Of a stretch of DNA of 34,131 nucleotides, positions 17,618-25,484 are shown piece after piece. Location of the stretch: contig JABDAB010000016.1 of NCBI GenBank assembly GCA_013289415.1, forward strand, positions 1 to 34,131, in the 5' to 3' direction. A model generated the notes under the pieces. It had not been told where the DNA came from. It saw only the letters and a program-made list of their open reading frames with translations, and did not search any database. The position numbers and the translations under genes are program-made. The stretch's first letter is position 1. Every line of letters begins with the position of its first letter. Source of the stretch: Gammaproteobacteria bacterium (GTDB taxonomy: Bacteria > Pseudomonadota > Gammaproteobacteria > Legionellales > Legionellaceae).

Positions 17618-18322
17618 TTAGGTTGGGACGAGCAGTGGCCTATCTCGAAGATTATAGCCATGGCTAACGTGTTCTATTTTTGGTCGCTTAAAGAAGTGAT
17701 TTTGAGCTAATACTCTCTCTGGACTGGCAGTACGTTTTTTGTTTGTAATCATATTGGCTTCTTGATCGAGACACGCTTCCATTGCATCAGCTGCTGTTTT
17801 ATAAAAACCATCATCTGGCCCATTCGTAGTAGCTAAAACAGCTTGTACCCTTTTGTTGTGTTTGAAAGAGTTTATATGAAGTAGAGAATCATCAAGCACG
17901 GTAAAACATTTCTTACTTAGCTCAGGACACGATTTAATGATCATTTTTAGACGAGTATTCTTCTTCATAAAGCGAATTTTTTCAGGATCCAAATTAAATA
18001 GCTTACTGTCAGTAATTGGTGAATGAATACGGCACTGTTCCAATTTTTTACCAGTCTTTTCAGATAAATCCAACTTCCGTGCTAGCAGAGTCCTAATCCC
18101 TTTATCCCAATACCCACTTGTAAGAATTATAACTCCGTCATAATGGGTATAAGCTGTTTCTATTAGGTCAGCGATTTTCTTCGGATTAATAATGTGGCAA
18201 TTAGTCACAGGGCCACGCTTTGACTTAAATTGATTTGATAATAAATGCATTCGATGAATATGTTCAACATACTGATCGCCAACAATAACAGTAAGATCTA
18301 AGTCTAGAATGAGAAAAGGCAT
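17618..18322 (-). CDS. HAD-like phosphatase domain protein with a nuclear-signal-like tail
   Basis: 234 residues. HAD motif I is LILDLDLTV (nucleophile D7, acid D9), motif II is IILTSGYW (T68/S69) and motif IV is TVLDDS (D144, D145). Lys residues suitable for motif III lie between 119 and 130. The DLDLT form is the one used by CTD-type phosphatases and related HAD enzymes. The C-terminal 45 residues are different. KKR (195-197) and KRPK (212-215), 14 residues apart, look like a bipartite nuclear localisation signal, followed by HGYNLRDRPLL. With its effector-rich surroundings this suggests a host-nucleus-directed phosphatase, which is inference. It starts 49 bases downstream of the recombinase gene on the same strand. 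Confidence 0.6.
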   Translation of the reverse strand: MPFLILDLDLTVIVGDQYVEHIHRMHLLSNQFKSKRGPVTNCHIINPKKIADLIETAYTHYDGVIILTSGYWDKGIRTLLARKLDLSEKTGKKLEQCRIHSPITDSKLFNLDPEKIRFMKKNTRLKMIIKSCPELSKKCFTVLDDSLLHINSFKHNKRVQAVLATTNGPDDGFYKTAADAMEACLDQEANMITNKKRTASPERVLAQNHFFKRPKIEHVSHGYNLRDRPLLVPT

Positions 18323-18371
18323 ATCAATATACTCTAAAAGTGTTAAGTTCCAAATATGTCCGCTAGCTTAT

Positions 18372-18932
18372 TCAAGTTAAATTATTTGAAGCAGGAACCC
18401 AACGATATAAAGTCGGTATAGATATACCAAGATTTTGTGCAACGTCTCTAGGTAACGTGCCATTCGCCAGTAATTGTTTAGCTGATTCAATTTTGCTCTG
18501 GGTCATTTTTCGCTTGCGACCACCAACACGCCCCTTGGCTTTAGCAGCAGCTAACCCAGCTTTAGTTCTTTCAGCCATTAATTCACGTTCCATTTGCGCA
18601 AGACTTGCCATAACATGGAAAAAGAACCGACCTGCTGGTGTGGATGTGTCGACATTATCCGTAATGCTTTTAAAGTGGATCTCTTTTTGATGCAATTGAG
18701 TAACCAAATCAATCAACCCTTTAACAGTACGACCCAATCGATCCAGCTTCCATACAACCAACGTGTCATTTTTTCTTAAAACCTCAAGAGCCATATCCAA
18801 TCTAGGCCGAGTTGTTTTAGTCCCTGATATTTGATCTTGATAAAGCTTTTCACAACCAACCTCTTTCAATGCAGAAAGCTGTAGATCTAAATTTTGATCA
18901 ACCGTTGAAACACGCGCATAACCAACCAGCAT
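18372..18932 (-). CDS. Serine recombinase (resolvase/invertase family)
   Basis: 186 residues, full length for the small resolvase group. The catalytic Ser is S9 in YARVSTVDQ. The arginines of the active site lie in KLDRLGR, and the long helix (MASLAQMERELMAERT) leads into a C-terminal DNA-binding helix-turn-helix (LPRDVAQNLGISIPTLYRW). It should catalyse site-specific recombination between short crossover sites, as Tn3-type resolvases or invertases do. GAGGG precedes the ATG. Ten bases separate it from the DUF2442 gene upstream. No Tn3 transposase is present, so it may be a left-over of a lost transposon. A second, C-terminal-only copy lies at 22099. Confidence 0.9.
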   Translation of the reverse strand: MLVGYARVSTVDQNLDLQLSALKEVGCEKLYQDQISGTKTTRPRLDMALEVLRKNDTLVVWKLDRLGRTVKGLIDLVTQLHQKEIHFKSITDNVDTSTPAGRFFFHVMASLAQMERELMAERTKAGLAAAKAKGRVGGRKRKMTQSKIESAKQLLANGTLPRDVAQNLGISIPTLYRWVPASNNLT

Positions 18933-18942
18933 GATAAACCCT

Positions 18943-19260
18943 CTATTGCAAAACCCATCGACCTTTTAGTTTAATTGCATCGTGCATGGCATCTGGTGCT
19001 AAATCAATTTCTCCAGGCCAAGTCAGTACTCCATATTCGAGATGAGCCTTATTAAATAGGTCTTGATCTTTAAGTGCCGCAAAAACGCCTGCGCGATCAC
19101 TCATGATTAATTTGGTCATTTCAACAACCCCTTGTGCACCATCACTGAACTCAACTTCAAGCTCATAATTTGCCAGTGGTTTGACCTTTGTTAATCTCCA
19201 TGGAGCTAGGCACACTATTCCAGGGGAGATATTTTCTTTGGCGACTGATTTTGTTCGCAT
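18943..19260 (-). CDS. DUF2442 family protein
   Basis: 105 residues from the ATG at 19260, nine bases after GGAGGA. An upstream GTG/ATG extension overlaps the preceding gene and is unlikely. The core (YELEVEFSDGAQGVVEMTKL, VLTWPGEIDLAPDAMHD) is typical of DUF2442, small proteins of unknown function that are usually encoded just after a DUF4160 gene. The same order is kept here, with a 46-base overlap. The pair behaves like a toxin-antitoxin or regulatory couple in genome context, but no activity is established. The partner is frameshifted, so this protein may now be without its mate. Confidence 0.8.
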   Translation of the reverse strand: MRTKSVAKENISPGIVCLAPWRLTKVKPLANYELEVEFSDGAQGVVEMTKLIMSDRAGVFAALKDQDLFNKAHLEYGVLTWPGEIDLAPDAMHDAIKLKGRWVLQ

Positions 19261-19476
19261 AATGTCCAATCCTCCAGTAATTCTGCACGATGCTGAAATG
19301 CCCACTCCAGTACTAAAGCTAATGCTCGGCGAGGCATCGATCCACGAACCACTTCGAGTGTGTGAATATCAATCAGAACTTCATATTCAGCATATAATGC
19401 GTGAAAATGTGGCGGTGCGTGGTCAACCCCAAAACATTTGAATTAAAATACCGTAAAATGTACTAATCATTGGCAT
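19215..19476 (-). pseudogene. DUF4160 gene with a frameshift
   Basis: On the minus strand the ATG at 19476 follows AAGGA and reads MPMISTFYGILIQMFWG, the usual start of DUF4160, then meets TGA. One base over, the reading goes on DHAPPHFHALYAEYEVLIDI...GSMPRRALALVLEWA...LLEDWTLC to a stop at 19215, which is the rest of the family. The extra base lies at about 19424-19425 (GGGGTTGAC, where GGGGTGAC or similar is expected). The gene overlaps the start of the DUF2442 gene. It is too broken for one open frame and would be missed by simple ORF calling. A sequencing error is possible. Confidence 0.75.
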
Positions 19477-19706
19477 CGACTTATTGTCCTTATTCTTAAA
19501 ACTCTTGTGAAGTATAATGTAATAAGAAAGCTTTATCAAGAATGGTTATTGAGAATTTCAGAGGCCAGTCGTGGCGCTAGATTCTTATAATTTACAAACC
19601 ATCATAAAACCTTGCTCAAAAACGTACGTTTGTGTAATGGGTCTAATAGGGGATATTTCAGAAGCCCCTCCAAAGTGCCTGTATTAAAATATATCAACTG
19701 ATATTG

Positions 19707-19757
19707 TGTAACCGGCCAAATTAAATTGCCGACATCCGCCACATTATGTTGCCGACC
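19707..19757 (+). repeat. IS21-style transposon end, left copy
   Basis: This 51-base sequence (opening TGTAACCGGCCAAATTAAAT) recurs inverted at 27153-27203 with 46 of 51 bases the same and the first 26 identical. Inside it, TTGCCGA appears twice, the repeated-motif structure of IS21-family termini. The 230 bases to either side hold no gene except the starts of the DUF4160 and 19821 genes. No matching target duplication is seen (left flank ATATTG, right flank ATCAAG). Confidence 0.8.
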
Positions 19758-19820
19758 CATTTTATATACCATTAAAAGTGTACTAAACTAAACTCATAAC
19801 TAATAAGAGGCTTATTTGCT

Positions 19821-20192
19821 ATGCTTTATTTAAATAATCCATTGCTAACAAGTGAACGCATTATTTTCTATTTTGAAACCAACCTTGCAGCGCTTAATCA
19901 AGCGGTACCCGAAGAAGTTTCAAATAGACCATCACAACTGAGTCAATTAAAAAGCAAATTAAAAGCAAATTTCTTTGAAAATTTAGATAAAACTGCATCT
20001 GATCAAGATGTTTTAGATGCATTGGCAAATGATGAGCGTTTCAAATCAAATTATCCGAAATTAAAGTGTCAGGTCAAGTCTGAGCTACTACAGATTAGTT
20101 TGTATCTAAATAAGCCAAATGATGGTGTCATCTTAGCTTTTTATTTTCTGAGCTTCTATATATTCATTAAAACGATCGTCGTTGGGTCATAG
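19821..20192 (+). CDS. Small hypothetical protein, probably a truncated gene
   Basis: 123 residues, ATG preceded by AAGAGG at 11 bases. No family recognised. Residues 1-95 are a soluble, mostly helical sequence (SQLKSKLKANFFENLD, DVLDALANDERF). The last 20 residues abruptly turn hydrophobic and aromatic (LAFYFLSFYIFIKTIV) as the frame runs into the end of the convergent YopJ-like gene, overlapping it by 26 bases. That tail is likely non-native and the gene has probably lost its 3' part. It starts 64 bases inside the left transposon-like end. Confidence 0.45.
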   Translation: MLYLNNPLLTSERIIFYFETNLAALNQAVPEEVSNRPSQLSQLKSKLKANFFENLDKTASDQDVLDALANDERFKSNYPKLKCQVKSELLQISLYLNKPNDGVILAFYFLSFYIFIKTIVVGS

Positions 20193-21918
20193 AGTCTGTT
20201 GATGCATTTTCTGCATCTGTGGAGCGTATTTCTTGTAGATTTGCTTTCATTATTTTTTGGTCATACTTCTGATAATCCTCAGCGGATAACGCTTGTTTTA
20301 ATGTTTCAAGATTCTCTTTTGAAGCGATCGCATCATGTTGGAGTAGTAACAAAATTAATTGCTCACGAACCTCTGGTTTATGGCGTTTACTTAACAAAAC
20401 AATATCAAGCGGGGTTTCACCGTCTTTATCTTTAATGTCAGCGCGAGCACCCGATTCAAGAAGGAATGTTATAATATCAACATGACTTAAACTATCCAAA
20501 GCAGTCGTTAAAGGGGTTAAATTGTATTTACCTCCGGGTTGATTGATGTCTCCTCCTTGCTGAATAAATTCTTTGACAAGTTCAATACGCGCTGCAATAT
20601 CATGCGTAGAATCGTCTTTCTCTCTACGCCATCGGGTCGCGATTAAATATTCAAAAATCCCCAGCTCTTGAAGTATGTTTTTATGTAAAGTTGCATGATG
20701 TTCTGTGTATGGTTCTATATTTTTTAGCCATTGTCGGATATGTTGTAGTAATTTCAGTCGCTCTTCTTGAAAATATGTGACTCGAGTTTTAGTTTGTTCG
20801 GTTGTTAGTTCGAGCCATTGACGTAAAACTTGTGGGTTATTTTGAGCAATAAAATATTCAACAAAATTCGTTTTAATTGTATCGAGGTCAACATTCATTC
20901 TGATGATGTCAGGGTCAGGATCTGATGGATTAGAAAGAAATGCTCTAATTGCGAGAGTTTCTCTTTCTTGATCAGTGAGTTGAAGCGATGAACGATTATC
21001 AATCACTGACTTAACGAGCTCTTCATTGCCCTGCCTTAACAGTTCATCGAGCTTTTCATTGGCAGCGACTAAATATTTATAGTTTTTATAATCAATCGCA
21101 TAATTTTTTGTTGTAACTTTTTCCGAATCGATCGCTTCACACTGAATACTATACGCTTCAATATGTTGCGCTAGTGTTTTATTTTGCTTTTTATCGATGA
21201 ATTGTGTTTTAAGCTCAGCAGGGTAATCATTAAAATGACTGATGCTCTGAATATTTTTCATAAGCGCGCCGTCAAGCTGAAGATTTTTACTCATCAGCTC
21301 CTCAACGGATAAATGTGATAACCTATTCAAGTGTTGTATGCTAAAAATAGCGCAACTGGTCTTGTCATATTGTATCTGAGGTAAAACAACGCGTAGATGC
21401 TCTTTTTTGATTCGCTCCTCTCCAAGTGTCCGTACTAAGTAGTTATAGTTTTGTTCTATGACGCCAGTATCCGCTGCAGCATCAATATAAAAAAGGTTGA
21501 GATTTGTACCATCAAATTCCATGTGAGCTGAAGAGCAATGTCCTCTGTATCCTTGTAAAACAACGTCATAACGAAAAGGTTCATGCGCACTCATTTTTTC
21601 ATTTATCAACGCATTAAACATCCATTGCTTCAGCTTATCGGTTGTATCAAGTAAAAAGGGTTGATAAGTGTTTGTGTCTTCTTTGTTTGCTCTCTTTTCG
21701 GCTTTCGCCTCCAACATCAGCGCAATAATATCGCCATCCGTATTAATTCTTACTAACGAATCGTAAGTCTGTTGGTACAGATCTAAAACAGCCATCTCTT
21801 CAGGTGTCGCTTGGTGGCCAGGTCGTGCCCGGATTTCATTGAGAAGCGCGATTTTTTCTGTCATCAAATTAAGTCGATTTTGCAAATCCCGTTTTATTGC
21901 TTCGATGTGCGTTGGCAT
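20167..21918 (-). CDS. YopJ-like acetyltransferase/cysteine-peptidase domain with C-terminal ankyrin repeats
   Basis: 583 residues, start ATG eight bases after GGAG. A C55/YopJ-type core spans about 90-205. It has SSAHMEF with H132, LNLFYIDAAA with D146, and LPQIQYDKTSCAIFSIQHL with Q183 and C189. The spacing agrees with YopJ-family triads (D/E to Cys about 43, Gln to Cys six). Asp replaces Glu, as in the plant-pathogen effector PopP2. The family transfers acetyl to Ser, Thr or Lys of host signalling proteins. Residues 205-440 are a helical linker of unknown fold. About 463-530 form two ankyrin repeats (NLTPLTTALDSLSHVDIITF, GETPLDIVLL). This ankyrin fusion to a YopJ-like core is unusual. The alternative is a Ulp1-like deubiquitinase or SUMO protease of the same clan. 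Confidence 0.7.
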   Translation of the reverse strand: MPTHIEAIKRDLQNRLNLMTEKIALLNEIRARPGHQATPEEMAVLDLYQQTYDSLVRINTDGDIIALMLEAKAEKRANKEDTNTYQPFLLDTTDKLKQWMFNALINEKMSAHEPFRYDVVLQGYRGHCSSAHMEFDGTNLNLFYIDAAADTGVIEQNYNYLVRTLGEERIKKEHLRVVLPQIQYDKTSCAIFSIQHLNRLSHLSVEELMSKNLQLDGALMKNIQSISHFNDYPAELKTQFIDKKQNKTLAQHIEAYSIQCEAIDSEKVTTKNYAIDYKNYKYLVAANEKLDELLRQGNEELVKSVIDNRSSLQLTDQERETLAIRAFLSNPSDPDPDIIRMNVDLDTIKTNFVEYFIAQNNPQVLRQWLELTTEQTKTRVTYFQEERLKLLQHIRQWLKNIEPYTEHHATLHKNILQELGIFEYLIATRWRREKDDSTHDIAARIELVKEFIQQGGDINQPGGKYNLTPLTTALDSLSHVDIITFLLESGARADIKDKDGETPLDIVLLSKRHKPEVREQLILLLLQHDAIASKENLETLKQALSAEDYQKYDQKIMKANLQEIRSTDAENASTDSMTQRRSF

Positions 21919-22098
21919 ATGCTATCTCCATAGTCTCAAGATAAGTATAGATCATAATCTCTCGATCGGGGTTTGGAGTAACACGTTTATTCTGAGGCAA
22001 CAGGTTAGTTATGATGCAACACGATCGTCACGACCACGAATTGGTCGGATACCCTTGGTTGGTAATATTATCTTCCGTGCAGAGGACTTCTGAAATCC

Positions 22099-22317
22099 GT
22101 GCAGTACACTTCTGAAAATGACATCAAGGCAGGACTTGATTCTGCTCGGCAACAAGGGCGTAAAGGGGGCAGACCGAAAGCATTGACTTACGAGAAAGCC
22201 GAGACAATAAAGGCACTACGTCAGGTAGATAAAATGTCGGTCAAACAAATTTGTGACACCATTGGAGTAAGTCGATCTGTGTTCTATCGATGCCTTAATC
22301 AAGGTGTTGATGCGTAG
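22099..22317 (+). pseudogene. C-terminal fragment of a second serine recombinase
   Basis: The 72 residues read as the end of a resolvase. They include KAGLDSARQQGRKGGRPKAL, then the DNA-binding helix-turn-helix SVKQICDTIGVSRSVFYRCL. The whole catalytic domain with the nucleophilic Ser is missing. The frame opens inside unrelated sequence with no ribosome site. It differs clearly from the full recombinase at 18372-18932, so it marks a separate, older insertion. Confidence 0.75.
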
Positions 22318-22398
22318 TAAGGGTGTTCTGGGAAATTTCGTACCTTCCCACAAAGAGCCCAGGATAGTTAGCCCCCGATTTGTGTCGCCCCCGATTGG

Positions 22399-22427
22399 TT
22401 GTATTTTTTGATCTGTTTGCATATAAT
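22399..22427 (+). promoter_or_regulatory. Promoter of the M48 protease gene
   Basis: A perfect -10 TATAAT (22422-22427) is 17 bases after TTGTAT (22399-22404), 37 bases before the ATG. Just upstream, GCCCCCGATT occurs twice at 16-base spacing (22371-22380 and 22387-22396), in position for a regulator or as an old IS end. Confidence 0.55.
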
Positions 22428-22463
22428 TAGATCATGCTAATGCTCTAATCAAGGTGAAACAAA

Positions 22464-23747
22464 ATGTTTAATCATAAACTCTTTAAAAAAAATATTGGCA
22501 TTGCCATGAAGATTGCTGTAACAGGTTTTGCCTATAAGACGTTTTATTCAAGATTATCCCCCGCTGTGCCTAATGATTGGGTGCCTGCATCCAAAGAACT
22601 TTCTGATGAGGTCAATCTTCAAGCTCAAACAATGGGTATTAAACAGCCTGTAACAGTATATACATCAAACGCAACTAGTGGCACGACTCAAGGTGTCAAT
22701 GGACCAGGAAAATGGAATAGTATGAGCGTAGCAATAAATCCGAGTAAGCCGAATAATCGTTTTATCATGTCTCATGAACTTGCTCATCTAAAAAATAATG
22801 ATTTATTGGTTACAAACTTAATTGTTATGACTGGGTTTCATATGGCGTTCCTGAAGGTTCCAGCGATTGCTCCACTACTATTTATTGGAGCTGCAATGTT
22901 AACTTATGGAAGATACTATGAAAAAAGGGCTGATCTTACCGCTGCAGAACATTGTAATAATATAGAGATAGCCGGCGTGATTCGTGATTTTTCCAATGAA
23001 AGAGCAGACATGCTCAAATATCGCAATACACCTGGAGAAAAACTCTGGTTTGATATGATAAAAAAATTAAAATTTTCATCTACTGGTGACCACTTATTCA
23101 GTTCTGATTTCCCTTTTCTTGATGTTCACCCATCTCATTCTTCAAGAATAGACTATTTAAAGAAATTTATAGATCAACGTAAAGATGAGGATCCAAATAT
23201 TGAATTTGCTTATCAAACAGCTGAAAATGGTCCATTGACTGAAGTTTCTTTAACCCGCGAGCAATCATTGTTGTTGCGCACAATTATTCAAAATAGCCCT
23301 AAAAAAGACCTTTATAACACGCTTGGAAGAATTGTATTGCTAGCTGGTAATACCAAAGGAAATGTTCGATTATTTCATTATGGCGATAATTCTCCTATTC
23401 CTTTTGATTTTGACCCTGAGGTTATCAAAAACCAACAATTGCTTCCTGCTATTATTGAAACAATCCTGCATAGCCCAGCAATAACGAGCACACTGTTAGA
23501 AATGTCAAGTTCCATTCCATTACATGCTGACCATATGTTGGAAGTTAATAAAGCAATAAGGGTCGCGTTAAACATTGCACCTGAGGAACAACTGCACATA
23601 ATAAACGTAAGCGATAGTCATACGAGCACTTTAGATAATTCAAAACAATATTTTGTTGCATATACTGGCAAGCAACTCAGTTTAACCTCCGACAGATGTT
23701 TTGAACCACCAGTTACAGCCGAAAACACTCGGCCATCGCCATGCTGA
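22464..23747 (+). CDS. M48-family zinc metalloprotease
   Basis: 427 residues. The ATG is seven bases after AAGGTG. The zinc site SHELAHLKNND supplies H104, E105 and H108, and the third ligand and its partner are in EKRADLTAAEH (E153, D157). This is the M48 pattern HExxH...E-x-x-x-D. Between them lies one clear hydrophobic stretch (about 115-150, able to form one or two membrane segments). The region before (PVTVYTSNATSG, MSVAINPSKP) is the usual M48 substrate-side strand. The C-terminal 200 residues are unassigned. M48 enzymes include HtpX and Oma1-like membrane quality-control proteases. This one is longer than HtpX (about 290) and lacks its N-terminal transmembrane pair, so HtpX itself is unlikely. 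Role unknown. Confidence 0.75.
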   Translation: MFNHKLFKKNIGIAMKIAVTGFAYKTFYSRLSPAVPNDWVPASKELSDEVNLQAQTMGIKQPVTVYTSNATSGTTQGVNGPGKWNSMSVAINPSKPNNRFIMSHELAHLKNNDLLVTNLIVMTGFHMAFLKVPAIAPLLFIGAAMLTYGRYYEKRADLTAAEHCNNIEIAGVIRDFSNERADMLKYRNTPGEKLWFDMIKKLKFSSTGDHLFSSDFPFLDVHPSHSSRIDYLKKFIDQRKDEDPNIEFAYQTAENGPLTEVSLTREQSLLLRTIIQNSPKKDLYNTLGRIVLLAGNTKGNVRLFHYGDNSPIPFDFDPEVIKNQQLLPAIIETILHSPAITSTLLEMSSSIPLHADHMLEVNKAIRVALNIAPEEQLHIINVSDSHTSTLDNSKQYFVAYTGKQLSLTSDRCFEPPVTAENTRPSPC

Positions 23748-23906
23748 CATAAACCACTTAAGCGTTATGGTGAATATGTATTGCATCTAGCTCGTTGTCC
23801 TGCAAATTTACACGCAACGAGAGACAAATTCTTGTTTAAAGCGAAGAATGAGGAACTACAGGACGCTGCATAGTTGGTTATATTTTAACCGATAAATTAT
23901 TTCTAT

Positions 23907-23998
23907 GAAAAAACGCTGTAGCCCTTGTGTAGCAAGGGTTTCAGGCCTGTTTTAAAAGTGAAGTGACCCATTTGCACACGTATCCTGACTGCCCCCGT
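23907..23998 (+). repeat. Dispersed repeat end, copy B (right-type end)
   Basis: About 90 bases align with 33279-33370. Both have a hairpin (CCCTTG/CAAGGG here, TATAACCC/GGGTTATA there), then CACGTAT-CTGACTGCCCCCGT. The arms differ but keep pairing, which supports a selected structure. The repeat stops at base 23998. Two bases later the beheaded aldolase reading begins. The 150 bases before it hold a short scrap (RYGEYVLHLARCPANL) I cannot place. Confidence 0.6.
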
Positions 23999-23999
23999 C

Positions 24000-24794
24000 A
24001 TGGTGGTCGTGGATAACGAGCAAAATCTGATTGATTTAAACAACGCTGGACAATCCATTGGAAATAAAATCAATGTGCTGATTGATCTGGATTCAGGAAT
24101 TGGACGAACAGGGATAAACCCGGAAAATGCGCTTGATTTCAGTGCGAAAATTCAAGCGTTGCCATGGTTAAACCTCGTTGGCGTTCAATGTTATGCCGGC
24201 AATTTGCAGCATATCAAATCATTTGATGAACGAAAAAAACTATCACTGAACATCATGCAATACGCAAGTAATGCCGTTCGGCGATTAAGAGAGCATGGAT
24301 ATCCTTGCTCCATATTAACAGGCACAGGTACCGGAACCTACGACATTGATATCGACGCTACAGAGGTCACCGAGATTCAGCCAGGCTCATATACCGTCAT
24401 GGATGTTGAATATGCCGGCATTGGCTCCAAAACCAACACCGAATCCTTCACCACCTTCAAACACGCGATGACCATGCTGACTACCGTCATCAGCAGCAAT
24501 CGACCCGAACATGTGACGGTAGATGCCGGAACCAAATCCATTTACGTAGATGCAAAACACAAACCCGACATCATCAGCCACGCCGGCTTACAATATGACT
24601 GGGGTGGATTTGGGGATGAACATGGCAAAATCACCGCGCTAAATAAGGCTAAGCTTCCAGTGAACGGTGATGTGCTGGAACTGGTGGTGCCTCACTGCGA
24701 TCCAACCATTAATTTATTTGACCGATTTTTTATCGTTGAAAATGATGTGGTGACTGATGTTTGGGATATTGATTTGAGAGGGAAATCACAGTAA
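24000..24794 (+). pseudogene. 5'-truncated D-threonine aldolase / DSD1-type PLP enzyme gene
   Basis: 264 residues match the middle and end of fold-type III PLP enzymes. They contain VLIDLDSGIGRTGI, GTGTGTYDID, EIQPGSYTVMD, VTVDAGTKS and the C-terminal metal site VPHCDPTINLFDRF with its His and Cys. The family is about 370 residues. Roughly the first 110, including the PLP-binding Lys in the RPHxKTHK motif, are missing, so catalysis is impossible. The lost part ends exactly at the dispersed repeat GCCCCCGT (ending 23998), and the ATG at 24000 is simply an internal Met/Val-rich stretch of the old gene. The remaining codons are clean, which suggests a recent event. Confidence 0.8.
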
Positions 24795-24821
24795 CTATTT
24801 CATAAGCGGTCAAACCCGCAT

Positions 24822-25388
24822 TCATTTTTGAATGGTAATGCTTTCAATTACCACGGGTGTGATAGGAATATCTTGCGAGCCAGTAGGCACTTTACTAATT
24901 TTATCTGCAATGTCTTGTCCAGAAATGACTTGGCCAAAAACATTGTAGCTGCCTTCTAAGCCAGGTGTTGGCGCAACGGTAATAAAAAATTGGCTGCCGT
25001 TCGTGTTTGGTCCAGCGTTGGCCATCGCCAGCACACCAGGTTTGCTAAAACTCGCGAGAGTATTTTCATTATCAAATGCATAACCTGGTCCGCCGGTCCC
25101 GTTTCCAAGGGGGTCTCCACCTTGGATCATAAAACCAGGTATCACACGATGAAATATTAAGCCATTATAAAAAGGATGCTTAACCATTTCGCCTGTTTTT
25201 GGATCCTTAAATTCTTTTGTTCCTGTTGCTAAGCCCATAAAATTTGCAACAGTGTTAGGCGCTTCTTTTGTAAATAATTCACAAGTTATGCTACCTTGTG
25301 ATGTTTTAATAATCGCAGTCTCTGCGTGTACTGTCATGATGCTTACTGTTAACAACAAGCTGACGAGTATAGGGGTTATTTTTTTCAT
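24822..25388 (-). CDS. Periplasmic cyclophilin-type peptidyl-prolyl isomerase
   Basis: 188 residues with a signal peptide (ITPILVSLLLTVSIMTVHA/ET). The ATG is eight bases after GGAG. The cyclophilin domain is complete. It has FHRVIPGFMIQGGDP with the catalytic Arg (R81), GNGTGGPGYAFDNE, LAMANAGPNTNGSQFFIT and YNVFGQVISG. Isomerises X-Pro bonds of exported proteins, helping envelope proteins fold. Close in length to PpiA. The gene ends convergently with the truncated aldolase, with only 27 bases between their stops. Confidence 0.9.
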   Translation of the reverse strand: MKKITPILVSLLLTVSIMTVHAETAIIKTSQGSITCELFTKEAPNTVANFMGLATGTKEFKDPKTGEMVKHPFYNGLIFHRVIPGFMIQGGDPLGNGTGGPGYAFDNENTLASFSKPGVLAMANAGPNTNGSQFFITVAPTPGLEGSYNVFGQVISGQDIADKISKVPTGSQDIPITPVVIESITIQK

Positions 25389-25484
25389 GTGAAGATCTCC
25401 GCGGGTTGCTACAATGAGCTCGATGGTCAGGATACAGTATAGTAGCTGCTAATATATATACCTTCAGTCATTTAAATCGAGCTG

